Source of the DNA: Deinococcus humi
GTDB taxonomy: Bacteria; Deinococcota; Deinococci; Deinococcales; Deinococcaceae
Length of the DNA: 64,000 nt
Assembly: GCF_014201875.1 (NCBI RefSeq)
Contig: NZ_JACHFL010000005.1
Location: forward strand, 186,001-250,000
Direction of reading: 5' to 3'
The translations under genes and the position numbers were made by a program. Shown piece after piece: positions 42,166 through 52,222 of this stretch. Under the pieces are notes generated by a model, which did not search any database, was not told the origin of the DNA, and worked only from the letters and a program-made list of their open reading frames with translations. Position 1 is the stretch's first letter, and each line of letters begins with the position of its first letter.

Positions 42166-42846
42166 ATGACGCCGCTGCTTTTAGGCCACCGGGGAACGCC
42201 ACGACTGCATCTGGAAAACACCATGCGAGGGTTTCAGGCCGCCCTGGACGCCGGTCTGGACGGCGTGGAGCTGGACGTGCGGCGCCTGAAGGACGGCACG
42301 CTGGTCATCCACCACGACCCCGCCTTGAAAGATGGCCGCGCCCTGCCGGAACTGGTGGCCGCCGAACTGCCTGAGGACGTCCCCACGCTGGAGAAGGTGT
42401 TGAGCTGGGCCGCGGACACCGGCGCGTACCTGAACGTGGAGATCAAATACGAGCAGGCGTGGCCGGATGACCGGGTGGCCCGTACCCTGGACGCCATCCG
42501 CGCGCACGGCCTGGGTCAGGGGGTGATCGTCAGCAGCTTCAATCCCCTCCTGCTGGCCGCCGCCCGCAGGCACGCGCCGGAAATCGAGCGGGGCTTCCTG
42601 TATCACCGCACTTACACCTTCGGGCCGTTGGACCTCGTGCCGCTGGTGTTGCGCGGGCTGGGGGCCGCCGCCGCGCACCCGCACCACACGCTGATCGACG
42701 CTGACCTGATGGCCCAGGCGCGGGCCGGAGGCTGGCGGGTCAACACCTGGACGGTTAACAATCCCGCCGAGGTCATCCGCTTGCAGGCACTGGGGGTGGC
42801 GGCGCTGATCGGTGACCTGCCGGAGGTGCTGCTCGTCTCACGCTGA
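42166..42846 (+). CDS. Glycerophosphodiester phosphodiesterase (UgpQ type)
   Basis: A 226-residue cytosolic GDPD that splits glycerophosphodiesters to sn-glycerol 3-phosphate and an alcohol. Seen: LLGHRGTPRLHLENTMRGF (HRG and EN), VELDVRRLKDGTLVIHHDPAL (metal ligands E and D, catalytic His), NVEIKYE and the closing GWRVNTWTVNNPAE. TAGTCT lies 7 nt before the ATG. It precedes ugpB, as in ugp clusters where UgpQ works on imported substrate. Confidence 0.92.
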   Translation: MTPLLLGHRGTPRLHLENTMRGFQAALDAGLDGVELDVRRLKDGTLVIHHDPALKDGRALPELVAAELPEDVPTLEKVLSWAADTGAYLNVEIKYEQAWPDDRVARTLDAIRAHGLGQGVIVSSFNPLLLAAARRHAPEIERGFLYHRTYTFGPLDLVPLVLRGLGAAAAHPHHTLIDADLMAQARAGGWRVNTWTVNNPAEVIRLQALGVAALIGDLPEVLLVSR

Positions 42847-42919
42847 GCTGCCGTCCGGGACCACTGGTCACGCGGAGCGGCTTGACAAGGCCATGATGGG
42901 TAGCGCCTAATTTAGGTCC

Positions 42920-44203
<1,284 letters not shown>

Positions 44204-44227
44204 ACCATTCCTGATCAGCCGCCCTGC

Positions 44228-44254
44228 CCGCCCTGGGCTCAGGGCGGTTTTTTT
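44228..44254 (+). terminator. Intrinsic terminator between ugpB and ugpA
   Basis: CCGCCCTG (44228-44235) pairs with CAGGGCGG (44240-44247), 4-base loop, followed by seven T. This is the clearest Rho-independent terminator in the window. It probably limits read-through into ugpA. Confidence 0.92.
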
Positions 44255-44371
44255 GAGCCGGACAACGTGATGCGAGGCCGAATCCTGGCACCGCCCTTCC
44301 AAAAGGGACTAAATTAAACCCTCAATCCCTGTTACCGCGCTCCACCGCACGAACCCAAGGAGGTTCCACTC

Positions 44372-45304
44372 TTGCTGAAACCCGCCCAAACCACCGCCAA
44401 CACTGAGGCCAATGCGGTCTTCCGGGGCGCGGCCATGCCCTGGTTTTTCCTGCTGCCCAGCCTGCTGATTCTGGCTGTCTTCATCTACCTGCCGGCGTTG
44501 CAAACGCTGCGGCTGGCGGCTTTCAAGGCCAACCTGATCCTAGGCACCGAACGCTTCGTGGGCCTCCAGAACGTCACCGAGTTGCTGCTCAGTCCGGCGT
44601 ATCGACAAGTCGCTCTGCAAACGCTGATCTTCATGGTGCTGACCGTAACCCTGGGACTGCTGTTCTCGCTGGGGCTGGCATGGCTGGCGAGCCGCCCGAT
44701 TCGCGGGTCCAAGTATTACCGCCTGCTGCTGATCTACCCCTACGCCCTGAGTCCGGCGATTGCCGGGACGCTGTGGCTGTTCATGTTCAATCCGGAAATC
44801 GGCGTGGTCAACCAGCTCCTGGGCAGCCTGTTCAGCATCAAGCCGCGCTGGCTGGACGATCCCATTCTGGCCTTCGGACTGGTGGTGGTGGCGGCGATCT
44901 GGAAGGGGCTGGCGTACAACATCGTGTTCTACCTGGCCAGCATTCAAAACCTGCCAGGAGACGTCATGGAGGCGGCCGAGATCGACGGCGCGACGCCCGC
45001 ACAGGTGTTCTGGCGGGTGGCCTTTCCGCTGCTGACCCCCATCACCTTCTTTCTGGTATTCACCAACATCATCTCAGCCCTGTTCGATTCCTTTGCGCTG
45101 ACCGACATCCTGACGCGCGGCGGACCGTACTTCCACAACGCGGGCATCACCACGTTTCTGGTGTATCAGCTGTACCAGGACGGCTTCGTGAACTTCAAGA
45201 GCGGAGTGGCCGCCGCGCAGGCCGCGCTGATGCTGGTGCTGGTGGCGTTCATCACCTTCATGCAGTTCAAAGTGGGCGAAAGGCGGGTGCACTATGGTGG
45301 GTAA
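44372..45304 (+). CDS. ugpA: ABC transporter permease, UgpA-like
   Basis: Inner-membrane permease of 310 residues with six helices. Seen: FFLLPSLLILAVFIYLPALQTLRLAAF (first helix of the MalF/UgpA class), the EAA loop EAAEIDGATPAQVFWRVAFPLLTP, and DILTRGGPYFHNAGITTFLVYQLYQDGF near the end, typical for this class. The start is a TTG at 44372, with AAGGAGG 8 nt upstream. Its end overlaps ugpE by 11 bases. Confidence 0.9.
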   Translation: MLKPAQTTANTEANAVFRGAAMPWFFLLPSLLILAVFIYLPALQTLRLAAFKANLILGTERFVGLQNVTELLLSPAYRQVALQTLIFMVLTVTLGLLFSLGLAWLASRPIRGSKYYRLLLIYPYALSPAIAGTLWLFMFNPEIGVVNQLLGSLFSIKPRWLDDPILAFGLVVVAAIWKGLAYNIVFYLASIQNLPGDVMEAAEIDGATPAQVFWRVAFPLLTPITFFLVFTNIISALFDSFALTDILTRGGPYFHNAGITTFLVYQLYQDGFVNFKSGVAAAQAALMLVLVAFITFMQFKVGERRVHYGG

Positions 45305-46184
45305 CACTGGGGTCGTTAAGACCGATACGCTTTCGCCGCAAGCGGGCAAGAGGGGTGGACGTGGACCGGGCCGCCGGGGACCGAGCTGGCCCACGCATCT
45401 GGCGCTGATCGTGGCCGTGATCATCATCAGCACGCCGCTGATCTTCGCGCTGATCAAGGCCACGCAGGCGTCCAGTCAGGTCATCAGCCCCAACATGCTG
45501 CCTGGAACGTCGTTCATGGACAACCTGAGCAGCATCTGGGTGGACGCCAAGCTGGGGCGCTACATGCTCAACAGCACCATTGTCGCCATCTGCGTAACCA
45601 CCGGGAAGACGATTCTGGCCCTGTTGGCCGCCCTGGCCTTCGTGTACTTCCGCTTTCCCCTGAAGAGCGCGGCCTTCACGCTGGTCCTGTTGTCGCTGAT
45701 GCTACCCACCGAGGTGCTGATCATCGCTCTGTTCGATCTGGTCAGCCGCGATCTGAAGTGGGCCAACACCTTCGCGGCCATCATCGTGCCGTTCCTGGCC
45801 AGTGCCACCGGCACCTTTCTGTTCCGGCAACACTTCCTGAACATTCCCACCAGCCTGGCCGACGCCGCGCGCATCGACGGCTGCGGACCACTGCGCTACC
45901 TGACGCGCATCCTGATCCCGATGAGCTGGAACACCATCGGGGCGCTTGCCGTCATCCAGTTTGTGTATGCCTGGGATCAGTACATCTGGCCGCTGGTGAT
46001 CGTGCAGCAGGACGAGAAACAGGTGGTGCAGGTGGGCCTGCGGAAACTGATCGAAGTGGGCGGCCAGACCGACTGGGGCGCAGTGATGGCCGGGGCGATC
46101 ATCACCATGCTGCCGCCGCTGATCGTCTTCACGCTGTTGCAGGAACAGTTCAGCCGAGGCTTTGCCCTCAGCGAGGACAAGTAG
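45294..46184 (+). CDS. ugpE: ABC transporter permease, UgpE-like
   Basis: Second permease, 296 residues. Seen: a basic Gly/Arg-rich N-terminal leader of about 30 residues, six helices (first LALIVAVIIISTPLIFALIKATQ), the EAA loop DAARIDGCGPLRYLTRILIPMS, and the VYAWDQYIWPLVIV and FSRGFALSEDK end that characterise UgpE/MalG-type permeases. No ATPase gene (ugpC) follows, so a shared MsmK-like ATPase elsewhere is likely. The ATG overlaps the ugpA end. Confidence 0.9.
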   Translation: MVGNTGVVKTDTLSPQAGKRGGRGPGRRGPSWPTHLALIVAVIIISTPLIFALIKATQASSQVISPNMLPGTSFMDNLSSIWVDAKLGRYMLNSTIVAICVTTGKTILALLAALAFVYFRFPLKSAAFTLVLLSLMLPTEVLIIALFDLVSRDLKWANTFAAIIVPFLASATGTFLFRQHFLNIPTSLADAARIDGCGPLRYLTRILIPMSWNTIGALAVIQFVYAWDQYIWPLVIVQQDEKQVVQVGLRKLIEVGGQTDWGAVMAGAIITMLPPLIVFTLLQEQFSRGFALSEDK

Positions 46185-46208
46185 GCGCAAGTTCAGACTC
46201 TCAAGCCC

Positions 46209-46238
46209 AGCCCTCTCCCGTGACGGAGAGGGCTTTTT
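46209..46238 (+). terminator. Intrinsic terminator after ugpE
   Basis: AGCCCTCTCC (46209-46218) pairs with GGAGAGGGCT (46225-46234), 6-base loop, then TTTT. It ends the ugpAE unit. A related palindrome follows kptA at 46879-46909. Confidence 0.88.
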
Positions 46239-46326
46239 GATGGGGTGAAAGGGATTGGCCATCTGGCCTGACGCGGCTGTCCACCCGGCGGATTTCCTTG
46301 CAACGCCCGCCGTCCACAATGAGCGC

Positions 46327-46842
46327 ATGACCGAGAAACAACTTTCCCACCTGATGTCCTACCTGCTCAGGCACGCGCCACACGAGGCGGGCCTGACCCT
46401 GCAACCCGGCGGCTGGGTGCCGCTCGGGCCGTTGCTGGCGCATCTGAACGTGACCCAGGAGCAGGTGGAGCGGGTGGTGGCGGCTTCCGACAAGCAGAGA
46501 TTTTCACTCGACGGTGACCGCATCCGTGCCAACCAGGGCCATAGCGTCCCCGTCGATCTGGAACTGACCCCCCAGCCGCCGCCGCCTGTGCTGTATCACG
46601 GCACCTTCGCTGGCGCCTTGCCCGCCATCCGCCGTGAGGGATTGCGGACCATGAAACGCCACCACGTTCACCTTTCGCCGGATACCGGGACAGCGGGGAA
46701 GGTGGGGGCGCGGCGCGGCGCGGCCGTGGTTCTGACAGTGCGGGCGCAGCAGATGCACGCGGCAGGCCACCTCTTTTACAGGTCAGAAAATGGGGTATGG
46801 CTGGTGGAGGCCGTGCCTGCGGAGTTTCTGGACTTTCCGTAG
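46327..46842 (+). CDS. kptA: RNA 2'-phosphotransferase KptA/Tpt1
   Basis: A 171-residue enzyme that in eukaryotes removes the splice-junction 2'-phosphate from tRNA using NAD+. Bacteria lack that splicing; KptA proteins can also ADP-ribosylate RNA 5'-phosphate ends (known for the family). Seen: SHLMSYLLRHAPHEAGL with the first Arg-His, the catalytic pocket VLYHGTFAGALPAI, HHVHLSPD and the late YRSENGVWLVEAVPAEFL. The R-H-R-R-type catalytic set appears complete. ATG 46327 is 6 nt after CACAAT. Biological substrate in this organism unknown. Confidence 0.92.
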   Translation: MTEKQLSHLMSYLLRHAPHEAGLTLQPGGWVPLGPLLAHLNVTQEQVERVVAASDKQRFSLDGDRIRANQGHSVPVDLELTPQPPPPVLYHGTFAGALPAIRREGLRTMKRHHVHLSPDTGTAGKVGARRGAAVVLTVRAQQMHAAGHLFYRSENGVWLVEAVPAEFLDFP

Positions 46843-46878
46843 AGGTCTCTCCCCCACCATTCGGAGCGCCTAGGAAGA

Positions 46879-46909
46879 AACCACCCTCTCCGTGGGGAGA
46901 GGGCTGGTT
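46879..46909. repeat. Short palindromic element after kptA
   Basis: AACCACCCTCTCC pairs with GGAGAGGGCTGGTT (one bulged G) around GTGG. The central part is nearly the same as the ugpE terminator stem. It may be a terminator for the converging kptA and M32 peptidase genes or a member of a dispersed small repeat family. Confidence 0.5.
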
Positions 46910-46925
46910 GGGCGTTTCTGGGAGG

Positions 46926-48446
46926 TCAGTTCACGCCATACAACTCGCCGTATTTTTCCCTCAGGTAGTTCAGGTACGGTTCCACCGTCATGGCCTGTCC
47001 GGTGGCCCGCTCCACCAGTTCGGCGGGTGTGTAGCGCCCCCCCGGCGCGTAGACGTTCTCGCGCAGCCAGCCGTGCAGGCGGGAAAAGTCAGCGCGCGCG
47101 ATGTCGTTTTCCAGACCCGGGTTGGCCTTCTCTGCGGCGGAGTAGAACTGCGCGCTCAGAACGTTGCCCAGGGTATAGCCCTGAAACGCTCCGCCGATGC
47201 TGCCAAAGTACCAGTGAACGTCCTGCAAGGCCCCGTCCACGTCACTCGGCGCGCGCAGGCCCAGATTCTGCTCGTAGGCGGCGTGCCAGGCATCGTTCAG
47301 GTCACGGAGCGCCAGCTGTCCGCCCAGAAGCTGGCGCTCCAGCTCGTAGCGGGTGATGACGTGCAGGTTGTAGGTCAGCTCGTCGGCGTCGGTCCGGATC
47401 AGGCTGCGGGCGACCGTGTTGACTGCGCGGTACATCTCGTCCTCGGACACGTCCGCGAGCTGCTCGGGAAAGGTGTCGCGGAACTTGCCGAAGTAGGCCG
47501 CCCAGAAAGCACGGCTGCGGCCCACCTGGTTTTCCCACAGCCGCGACTGACTCTCATGCACCCCAGCGCTGACGCCGCCGCCGAGAGGCGTGCCCAGGTA
47601 CTCGTCCAGGACGCCCTGCTCGTACAGCGCGTGTCCGGCCTCGTGCAGGGTGGAGTACAGCGCCTCGGTGGGGTCGCCCGCCTTGACGCGGGTGGTGATT
47701 CGCACGTCGTGGCCGCCCAGCCGGGTCATAAAGGGATGATGGGTCAGGTCCTGGCGGCCCCGGGTGAAGTCGTAGCCGTAATCGCGAATCACCGACTCGC
47801 CGAGGCTCAACTGGGTGGCGGTGGGGTAATGGCGGCTCAGGAAATCGGTGCGGGGCGGCCCGGCCAGGGTCACGGCGTCGGCCAGCGGCACGAGCGCCTC
47901 CCGCAATTTGCTGAACACGTCTCCTACCCCCTGCGCCGTCATGCCCTCATCGGACTGGTCGATAAAGTAGTCCATCGGATCGCCGAATTCAGGAAAGTAG
48001 CTGGCCGCCTGAAGACTGAACTCCAGCGACTTTTCCAGGAACGGCACCATCCGCGCGAAGTCGTTGTCGGGACGGGCCGTCGTCCAGGCGCTGTAGCTGT
48101 CACCGCCGTGCTGGCTCCAGGCGGCCACAAAATCGGCGGGGAGGCGGGTGGCCTCCTCGAAGTTCTTCCGGGCTAGGGCCACCGTGCGCGTCTGTGCGGG
48201 CGAGAGGTCCGTGCGGCTCTGCGCGGCGTCCAGCAGACGTCCGTACCCGGCGTCGGTGGCGCGGGCGTGGGCCATGCGCGAGAGCAGCGCCTGCTGACGC
48301 GAGCGCCCCGCCGCCGCTCCAGCAGGCAGATAGGTGCTCTGGTCCCAGCCCAGCAACGAGCCGATACCGCCCAGATCGGCCAGTTCCTGCCAGCGGGCCT
48401 TGAGGTCATTCCACAGCGGATCGGGGAGCTGCGTCTCGGAGGTCAT
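46926..48446 (-). CDS. Carboxypeptidase Taq, M32 family
   Basis: Zinc (or cobalt) carboxypeptidase of 506 residues, the normal size for M32, cytosolic. Seen: LGGIGSLLGWDQSTYLPAGAA at the front (family-typical WDQ), the HExxH-like site TLHEAGHALYEQG near residue 270, the family block SAGVHESQSRLWENQVGRS with the third metal ligand Glu and HES, and IRTDADELTYNLHVI. TAGCCT lies 7 nt before the ATG at 48446. Divergent from the S9 peptidase gene. Role: broad-range trimming of peptides, probably in protein turnover. Confidence 0.95.
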   Translation of the reverse strand: MTSETQLPDPLWNDLKARWQELADLGGIGSLLGWDQSTYLPAGAAAGRSRQQALLSRMAHARATDAGYGRLLDAAQSRTDLSPAQTRTVALARKNFEEATRLPADFVAAWSQHGGDSYSAWTTARPDNDFARMVPFLEKSLEFSLQAASYFPEFGDPMDYFIDQSDEGMTAQGVGDVFSKLREALVPLADAVTLAGPPRTDFLSRHYPTATQLSLGESVIRDYGYDFTRGRQDLTHHPFMTRLGGHDVRITTRVKAGDPTEALYSTLHEAGHALYEQGVLDEYLGTPLGGGVSAGVHESQSRLWENQVGRSRAFWAAYFGKFRDTFPEQLADVSEDEMYRAVNTVARSLIRTDADELTYNLHVITRYELERQLLGGQLALRDLNDAWHAAYEQNLGLRAPSDVDGALQDVHWYFGSIGGAFQGYTLGNVLSAQFYSAAEKANPGLENDIARADFSRLHGWLRENVYAPGGRYTPAELVERATGQAMTVEPYLNYLREKYGELYGVN

Positions 48447-48580
48447 GCTGGCGAGGCTAGCGCAGATGCGTGGACAAGGGACTGGAAAACACCCCAGGCG
48501 GCAGGCTAGGCCGATTGGCCTACCTCGTATTTCAGGCCAGTTCCACGCCCGGTCCTGGCGCGGTGTGGAACACTTTGTCC

Positions 48581-50413
48581 ATGTCACAACGCATCTCCCT
48601 GGAGGCCCTGGCGGCCCTGCCGACGGTTTCGACGCTCAACGTTGCTCACAGCGGCGAACAGGTGGCCTTCTACGCCGACTGGAGCGGGCGTTTCGAGCTG
48701 TACGTGCTGAACCTGAACACCCGCGAGCGCCGTCAGCTGACGGATGGGCAGGCCCCCAAAGCCGTGCGGGCGGGCTTCACATGGTCGGCGGACGACACGC
48801 GCATTTTCTTCAGCCGCGATCACAACGGCGACGAGCGGCAGGCGCTGTTCGACCTGAATCTGGCGTCTGGCGAGGTTGAAGCTCTCCAGCACGCGCCGCA
48901 GAGCATGGATTACGCCCTGGCCGCCCACCCGGACGGCACGCGGCTGCTGGTCAACAGCACGCGCGGAGGGCAGATGAACGTGCATGTCTATGACCTCGAA
49001 AAAGACGGCGAGGAGCCCTGGACTGCCCTGACCGAACTCCCCAATGCCACCCAGGCCGCCGCCTGGAGTCCCGACGGCACGTACCTGACGCTGACCTCCA
49101 ACGAGAGCAGCGATCTGCGGAACACCGACGGCTACGTGCTGAAGGCCGACGGCTCCAGCCTGCGCCGCGTGCTGCGCGTGCGCGAGGGCAGCCAGGACAG
49201 TGTGGGCGAGTGGCACCCGGACGGCCGGCGCGTGGCCGCCAGCAGCGACGCGGACGGCCACCGCCGCGTGGGCCTGCTCACCCTGGAAACCGGCGACGTG
49301 CAGTGGCTGACCCCCGCCGATGAGCGCATCGAGGAATATGCCGGGCACTTTTCCCCCGACGGGCGCTGGCTGAGCGTGATCCGCAACGTGGACAGCACCC
49401 TGACTCCGCTGCTGTACGACACTGCGACCGGACAGGCGCGTGAGCTGAAGCTGCCGCCCGGTCTGGCGGTGGGCACCGAGTTCGCGCACGGCGGCCACCA
49501 CCTGCTGTTCAGTTACGTGACGGCCACCACCCGCCCACAGGTGCTGCTGTACAACCTCGCGGACGACACCACCGAGGTGCTGCTGGACGCCGAATACGGC
49601 GACGTCGATCCTGCGGACTTCGTGCCGGGCGAGTATGTCCACTACCCCACGTCGGACGGACTGAAGGTTCCGGCCATCCTCTACCGCCCGCGCGAACTGG
49701 AAGAGGGCAGAAGGTATCCTGCCCTGATCCACGCGCACGGCGGCCCCACCGCGCAGTTCTTCCGGGGCTTCGACGCGCAGGCGCAGTTTCTGGCGGACCG
49801 CGGCTATCTGGTGCTGTGTCCCAACGTGCGCGGCAGCACCGGCTACGGCGTGACGTGGCGCGACGCCAACCTGCTGGACTGGGGCGGGCGCGATCTGAGC
49901 GACATCGCCGCTGGCGCCGAGTACCTGAGGTCCCTGCCGGAAGTCGATGGCGCACGGCTGGGCATCTTCGGCGGCAGTTACGGCGGCTACCTCAGTTATA
50001 TGGCCGTGGTGCGGCAGCCGGAGCTGTTCAAGGTGGGGGTCCCCATTGTGGGCATCACTGACCTGCACCAGCTGTACCAGGACAACAGCCGCGTGATGCC
50101 GCAACTGGGCTATTACTTCCGCACCATGATGGGCGATCCGGTGGAAAACGCCGCGCTGTGGCGGGACCGCAGCGCCGTCACCCACGCCGCCGATCTGAAG
50201 GCGCACCTGTTCATGATGCACGGCACCAACGATCCGCGCTGCCCGGTCAATCAGGCCAGGGGCTTTCGCGACGCGCTGCTGGCGAACGGGCGTCAGGAGG
50301 GCCGGGATTTCGAGTACGTCGAATTTGGTGACGAGGGCCACGGCGCGGGCGATATTGCCGGCAAGACCCGCAGCTACCGTCTGATGGCCGATTACCTGGA
50401 GCGGCGGCTGTAG
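48581..50413 (+). CDS. S9-family prolyl oligopeptidase / acylaminoacyl-peptidase
   Basis: Serine peptidase of 610 residues. Seen: an N-terminal beta-propeller (about 20-340) with repeats such as FTWSADDTRIFFSRD, AAWSPDGTYLTLTSN, GEWHPDGRRVAASSD and GHFSPDGRWLSVIRN, then an alpha/beta-hydrolase domain with nucleophile GIFGGSYGGYLSY, Asp in MMHGTNDPRCPV and His in EFGDEGHGAG. No signal peptide. Likely acts on short peptides, perhaps N-acylated ones. AACACT lies 6 nt before the ATG. Together with the divergent M32 gene it forms a peptide-degrading pair. Confidence 0.93.
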   Translation: MSQRISLEALAALPTVSTLNVAHSGEQVAFYADWSGRFELYVLNLNTRERRQLTDGQAPKAVRAGFTWSADDTRIFFSRDHNGDERQALFDLNLASGEVEALQHAPQSMDYALAAHPDGTRLLVNSTRGGQMNVHVYDLEKDGEEPWTALTELPNATQAAAWSPDGTYLTLTSNESSDLRNTDGYVLKADGSSLRRVLRVREGSQDSVGEWHPDGRRVAASSDADGHRRVGLLTLETGDVQWLTPADERIEEYAGHFSPDGRWLSVIRNVDSTLTPLLYDTATGQARELKLPPGLAVGTEFAHGGHHLLFSYVTATTRPQVLLYNLADDTTEVLLDAEYGDVDPADFVPGEYVHYPTSDGLKVPAILYRPRELEEGRRYPALIHAHGGPTAQFFRGFDAQAQFLADRGYLVLCPNVRGSTGYGVTWRDANLLDWGGRDLSDIAAGAEYLRSLPEVDGARLGIFGGSYGGYLSYMAVVRQPELFKVGVPIVGITDLHQLYQDNSRVMPQLGYYFRTMMGDPVENAALWRDRSAVTHAADLKAHLFMMHGTNDPRCPVNQARGFRDALLANGRQEGRDFEYVEFGDEGHGAGDIAGKTRSYRLMADYLERRL

Positions 50414-50554
50414 CGGGGACGGCAGATTTCAGAACAGTGGGGTTGGCCTGACCGCTCTGCCCTCCTCGTCCTCCCGTGAGACCCTCATAGAACCGGGCCT
50501 GGAAGCGCCCGGAGCCCGTGCTACGATCAGTGCGTTTTGACCGGAGGATGGAGT

Positions 50555-51595
50555 GTGAGGCTGTCAGAAGACATTGGAATCGACCTGGGAACGGCGACGT
50601 TCCTGATCTACACCAAGAGCCGGGGGCTGGTGTTGCAGGAACCCAGCGTGATCGCCATGACCCGCGACAGCAAGCAGGTCCGGGCAGTGGGTGAGGAAGC
50701 GTACCGCATGATCGGGCGCACGCCGGGCGGCATTGTGGCGGTGCGGCCCATCAAGGACGGCGTGATCGCCGACGAGGGCCTGACCGAGAAGATGATCTCC
50801 ATGTTCATGGCGAAGGTACAGGGCAATGCCGGGCGGCTGTTCGGTTTCAAACCGCAACTGATGGTGGGCGTGCCCAGCAATGTCAGCGATGTGGAACGCC
50901 GGGCGGTGCTGCGTGCGGCCCTGAACGCCAACGCCAAGCGGGCCTTCCTGATCGAGGAACCGCTGGCGGCAGCCATCGGCGCGGGCCTCAAGATCACCGA
51001 GCCGCTGGGCAGCATGGTGGTGGACATCGGCGGGGGCAGCAGCGACGTGGCCGTGATCTCGCTGGGCGGCATCGTGGTCAGCGAGTCCATGCGCGTGGCG
51101 GGCAACGAATTCGACGAGAGCATCATCCGCTACGTGCGCCGCAAGGAAAACGTGCTGATCGGCGAGCGCACCGCCGAGGAGATCAAGGTCAAGGTGGGCG
51201 CTGCCATGCTGGTGGACGACTCCGAGAACCTGGTGGCCGAGGTGCGTGGGCGTGACCTGATTAACGGCCTGCCCCGCACCATCAGTCTGGACAGCCGCGA
51301 CGTGGTCGAAGCCCTGGCCGAACCCGTGACCCGCATCGTAGAGGGCGTCAAGCGCGTGCTGGAAATTACCCCGCCCGAACTGGTCAGCGACATCATCGAC
51401 CGGGGCATCGTGATGACCGGCGGCGGCAGCCTGCTGCGCAACTTCGACGAGTTGCTGCGTCAGACCACCGGTATCCCCGTGTCCGTGGCCGAGAACGCTG
51501 TGGAAGCGGTGGCTGTCGGCACCGGCATGGCGCTGGATATGCTCTCGGTCCTGGGCGATAGCCTGGTGTCCAGCGACTACTACCTGCGCCGCTAA
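50555..51595 (+). CDS. mreB: Rod-shape-determining protein MreB
   Basis: Actin-like filament protein of 346 residues that guides side-wall synthesis in rods. Seen: IGIDLGTATFLIYTKSRGLVLQEPSVIA (phosphate 1 loop, in parts IGIDLGTAT), GRTPGGIVAVRPIKDGVIAD, LIEEPLAAAIGAGL, VVDIGGGSSDVAVISLGGIV (phosphate 2) and GIVMTGGGSLLRNFDELL (adenosine loop). The GTG at 50555 follows GGAGGA by 6 nt. mreC and mreD do not follow; fabZ does. Presence suggests a rod-shaped or short-rod Deinococcus or a shape-independent role. Confidence 0.93.
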   Translation: MRLSEDIGIDLGTATFLIYTKSRGLVLQEPSVIAMTRDSKQVRAVGEEAYRMIGRTPGGIVAVRPIKDGVIADEGLTEKMISMFMAKVQGNAGRLFGFKPQLMVGVPSNVSDVERRAVLRAALNANAKRAFLIEEPLAAAIGAGLKITEPLGSMVVDIGGGSSDVAVISLGGIVVSESMRVAGNEFDESIIRYVRRKENVLIGERTAEEIKVKVGAAMLVDDSENLVAEVRGRDLINGLPRTISLDSRDVVEALAEPVTRIVEGVKRVLEITPPELVSDIIDRGIVMTGGGSLLRNFDELLRQTTGIPVSVAENAVEAVAVGTGMALDMLSVLGDSLVSSDYYLRR

Positions 51596-51675
51596 AGCGT
51601 GGGGCCAGGGGAAGGGGCGTGTGACACACCAGCTGCCTCTGCCCCACCAGCGGCCATTCCCATCAAGGAGGACCC

Positions 51676-52104
<429 letters not shown>

Positions 52105-52105
52105 A

Positions 52106-52200
52106 TGGGGTAGTGGGTTGTCGGCTGTGGACTGCAGGAGCTTTTGCGAGGATAACTGGCAGAAGCTGCGCCTGTTCTACAACCCGTGACCCACACCCCA
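52106..52200. repeat. Imperfect inverted repeat between fabZ and the LptF/G gene
   Basis: GGGTTGT (52115-52121) pairs with ACAACCC (52179-52185), extended by flanking G-rich and C-rich tracts, and the enclosed part contains GAGCTTTTGC and GCAGAAGCTGC, which can pair with each other. The result is a long cruciform-like element of about 90 bases. It could be a small dispersed repeat or a transcript stem. Confidence 0.35.
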
Positions 52201-52222
52201 CTCCCTACGGCGCGGGCACAGC

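Noticed and set aside
48584..50341. 585-codon antisense frame over the S9 peptidase
   Set aside because: Low-information frame rich in Gln, Val and His; the sense frame has the full Ser-Asp-His triad.
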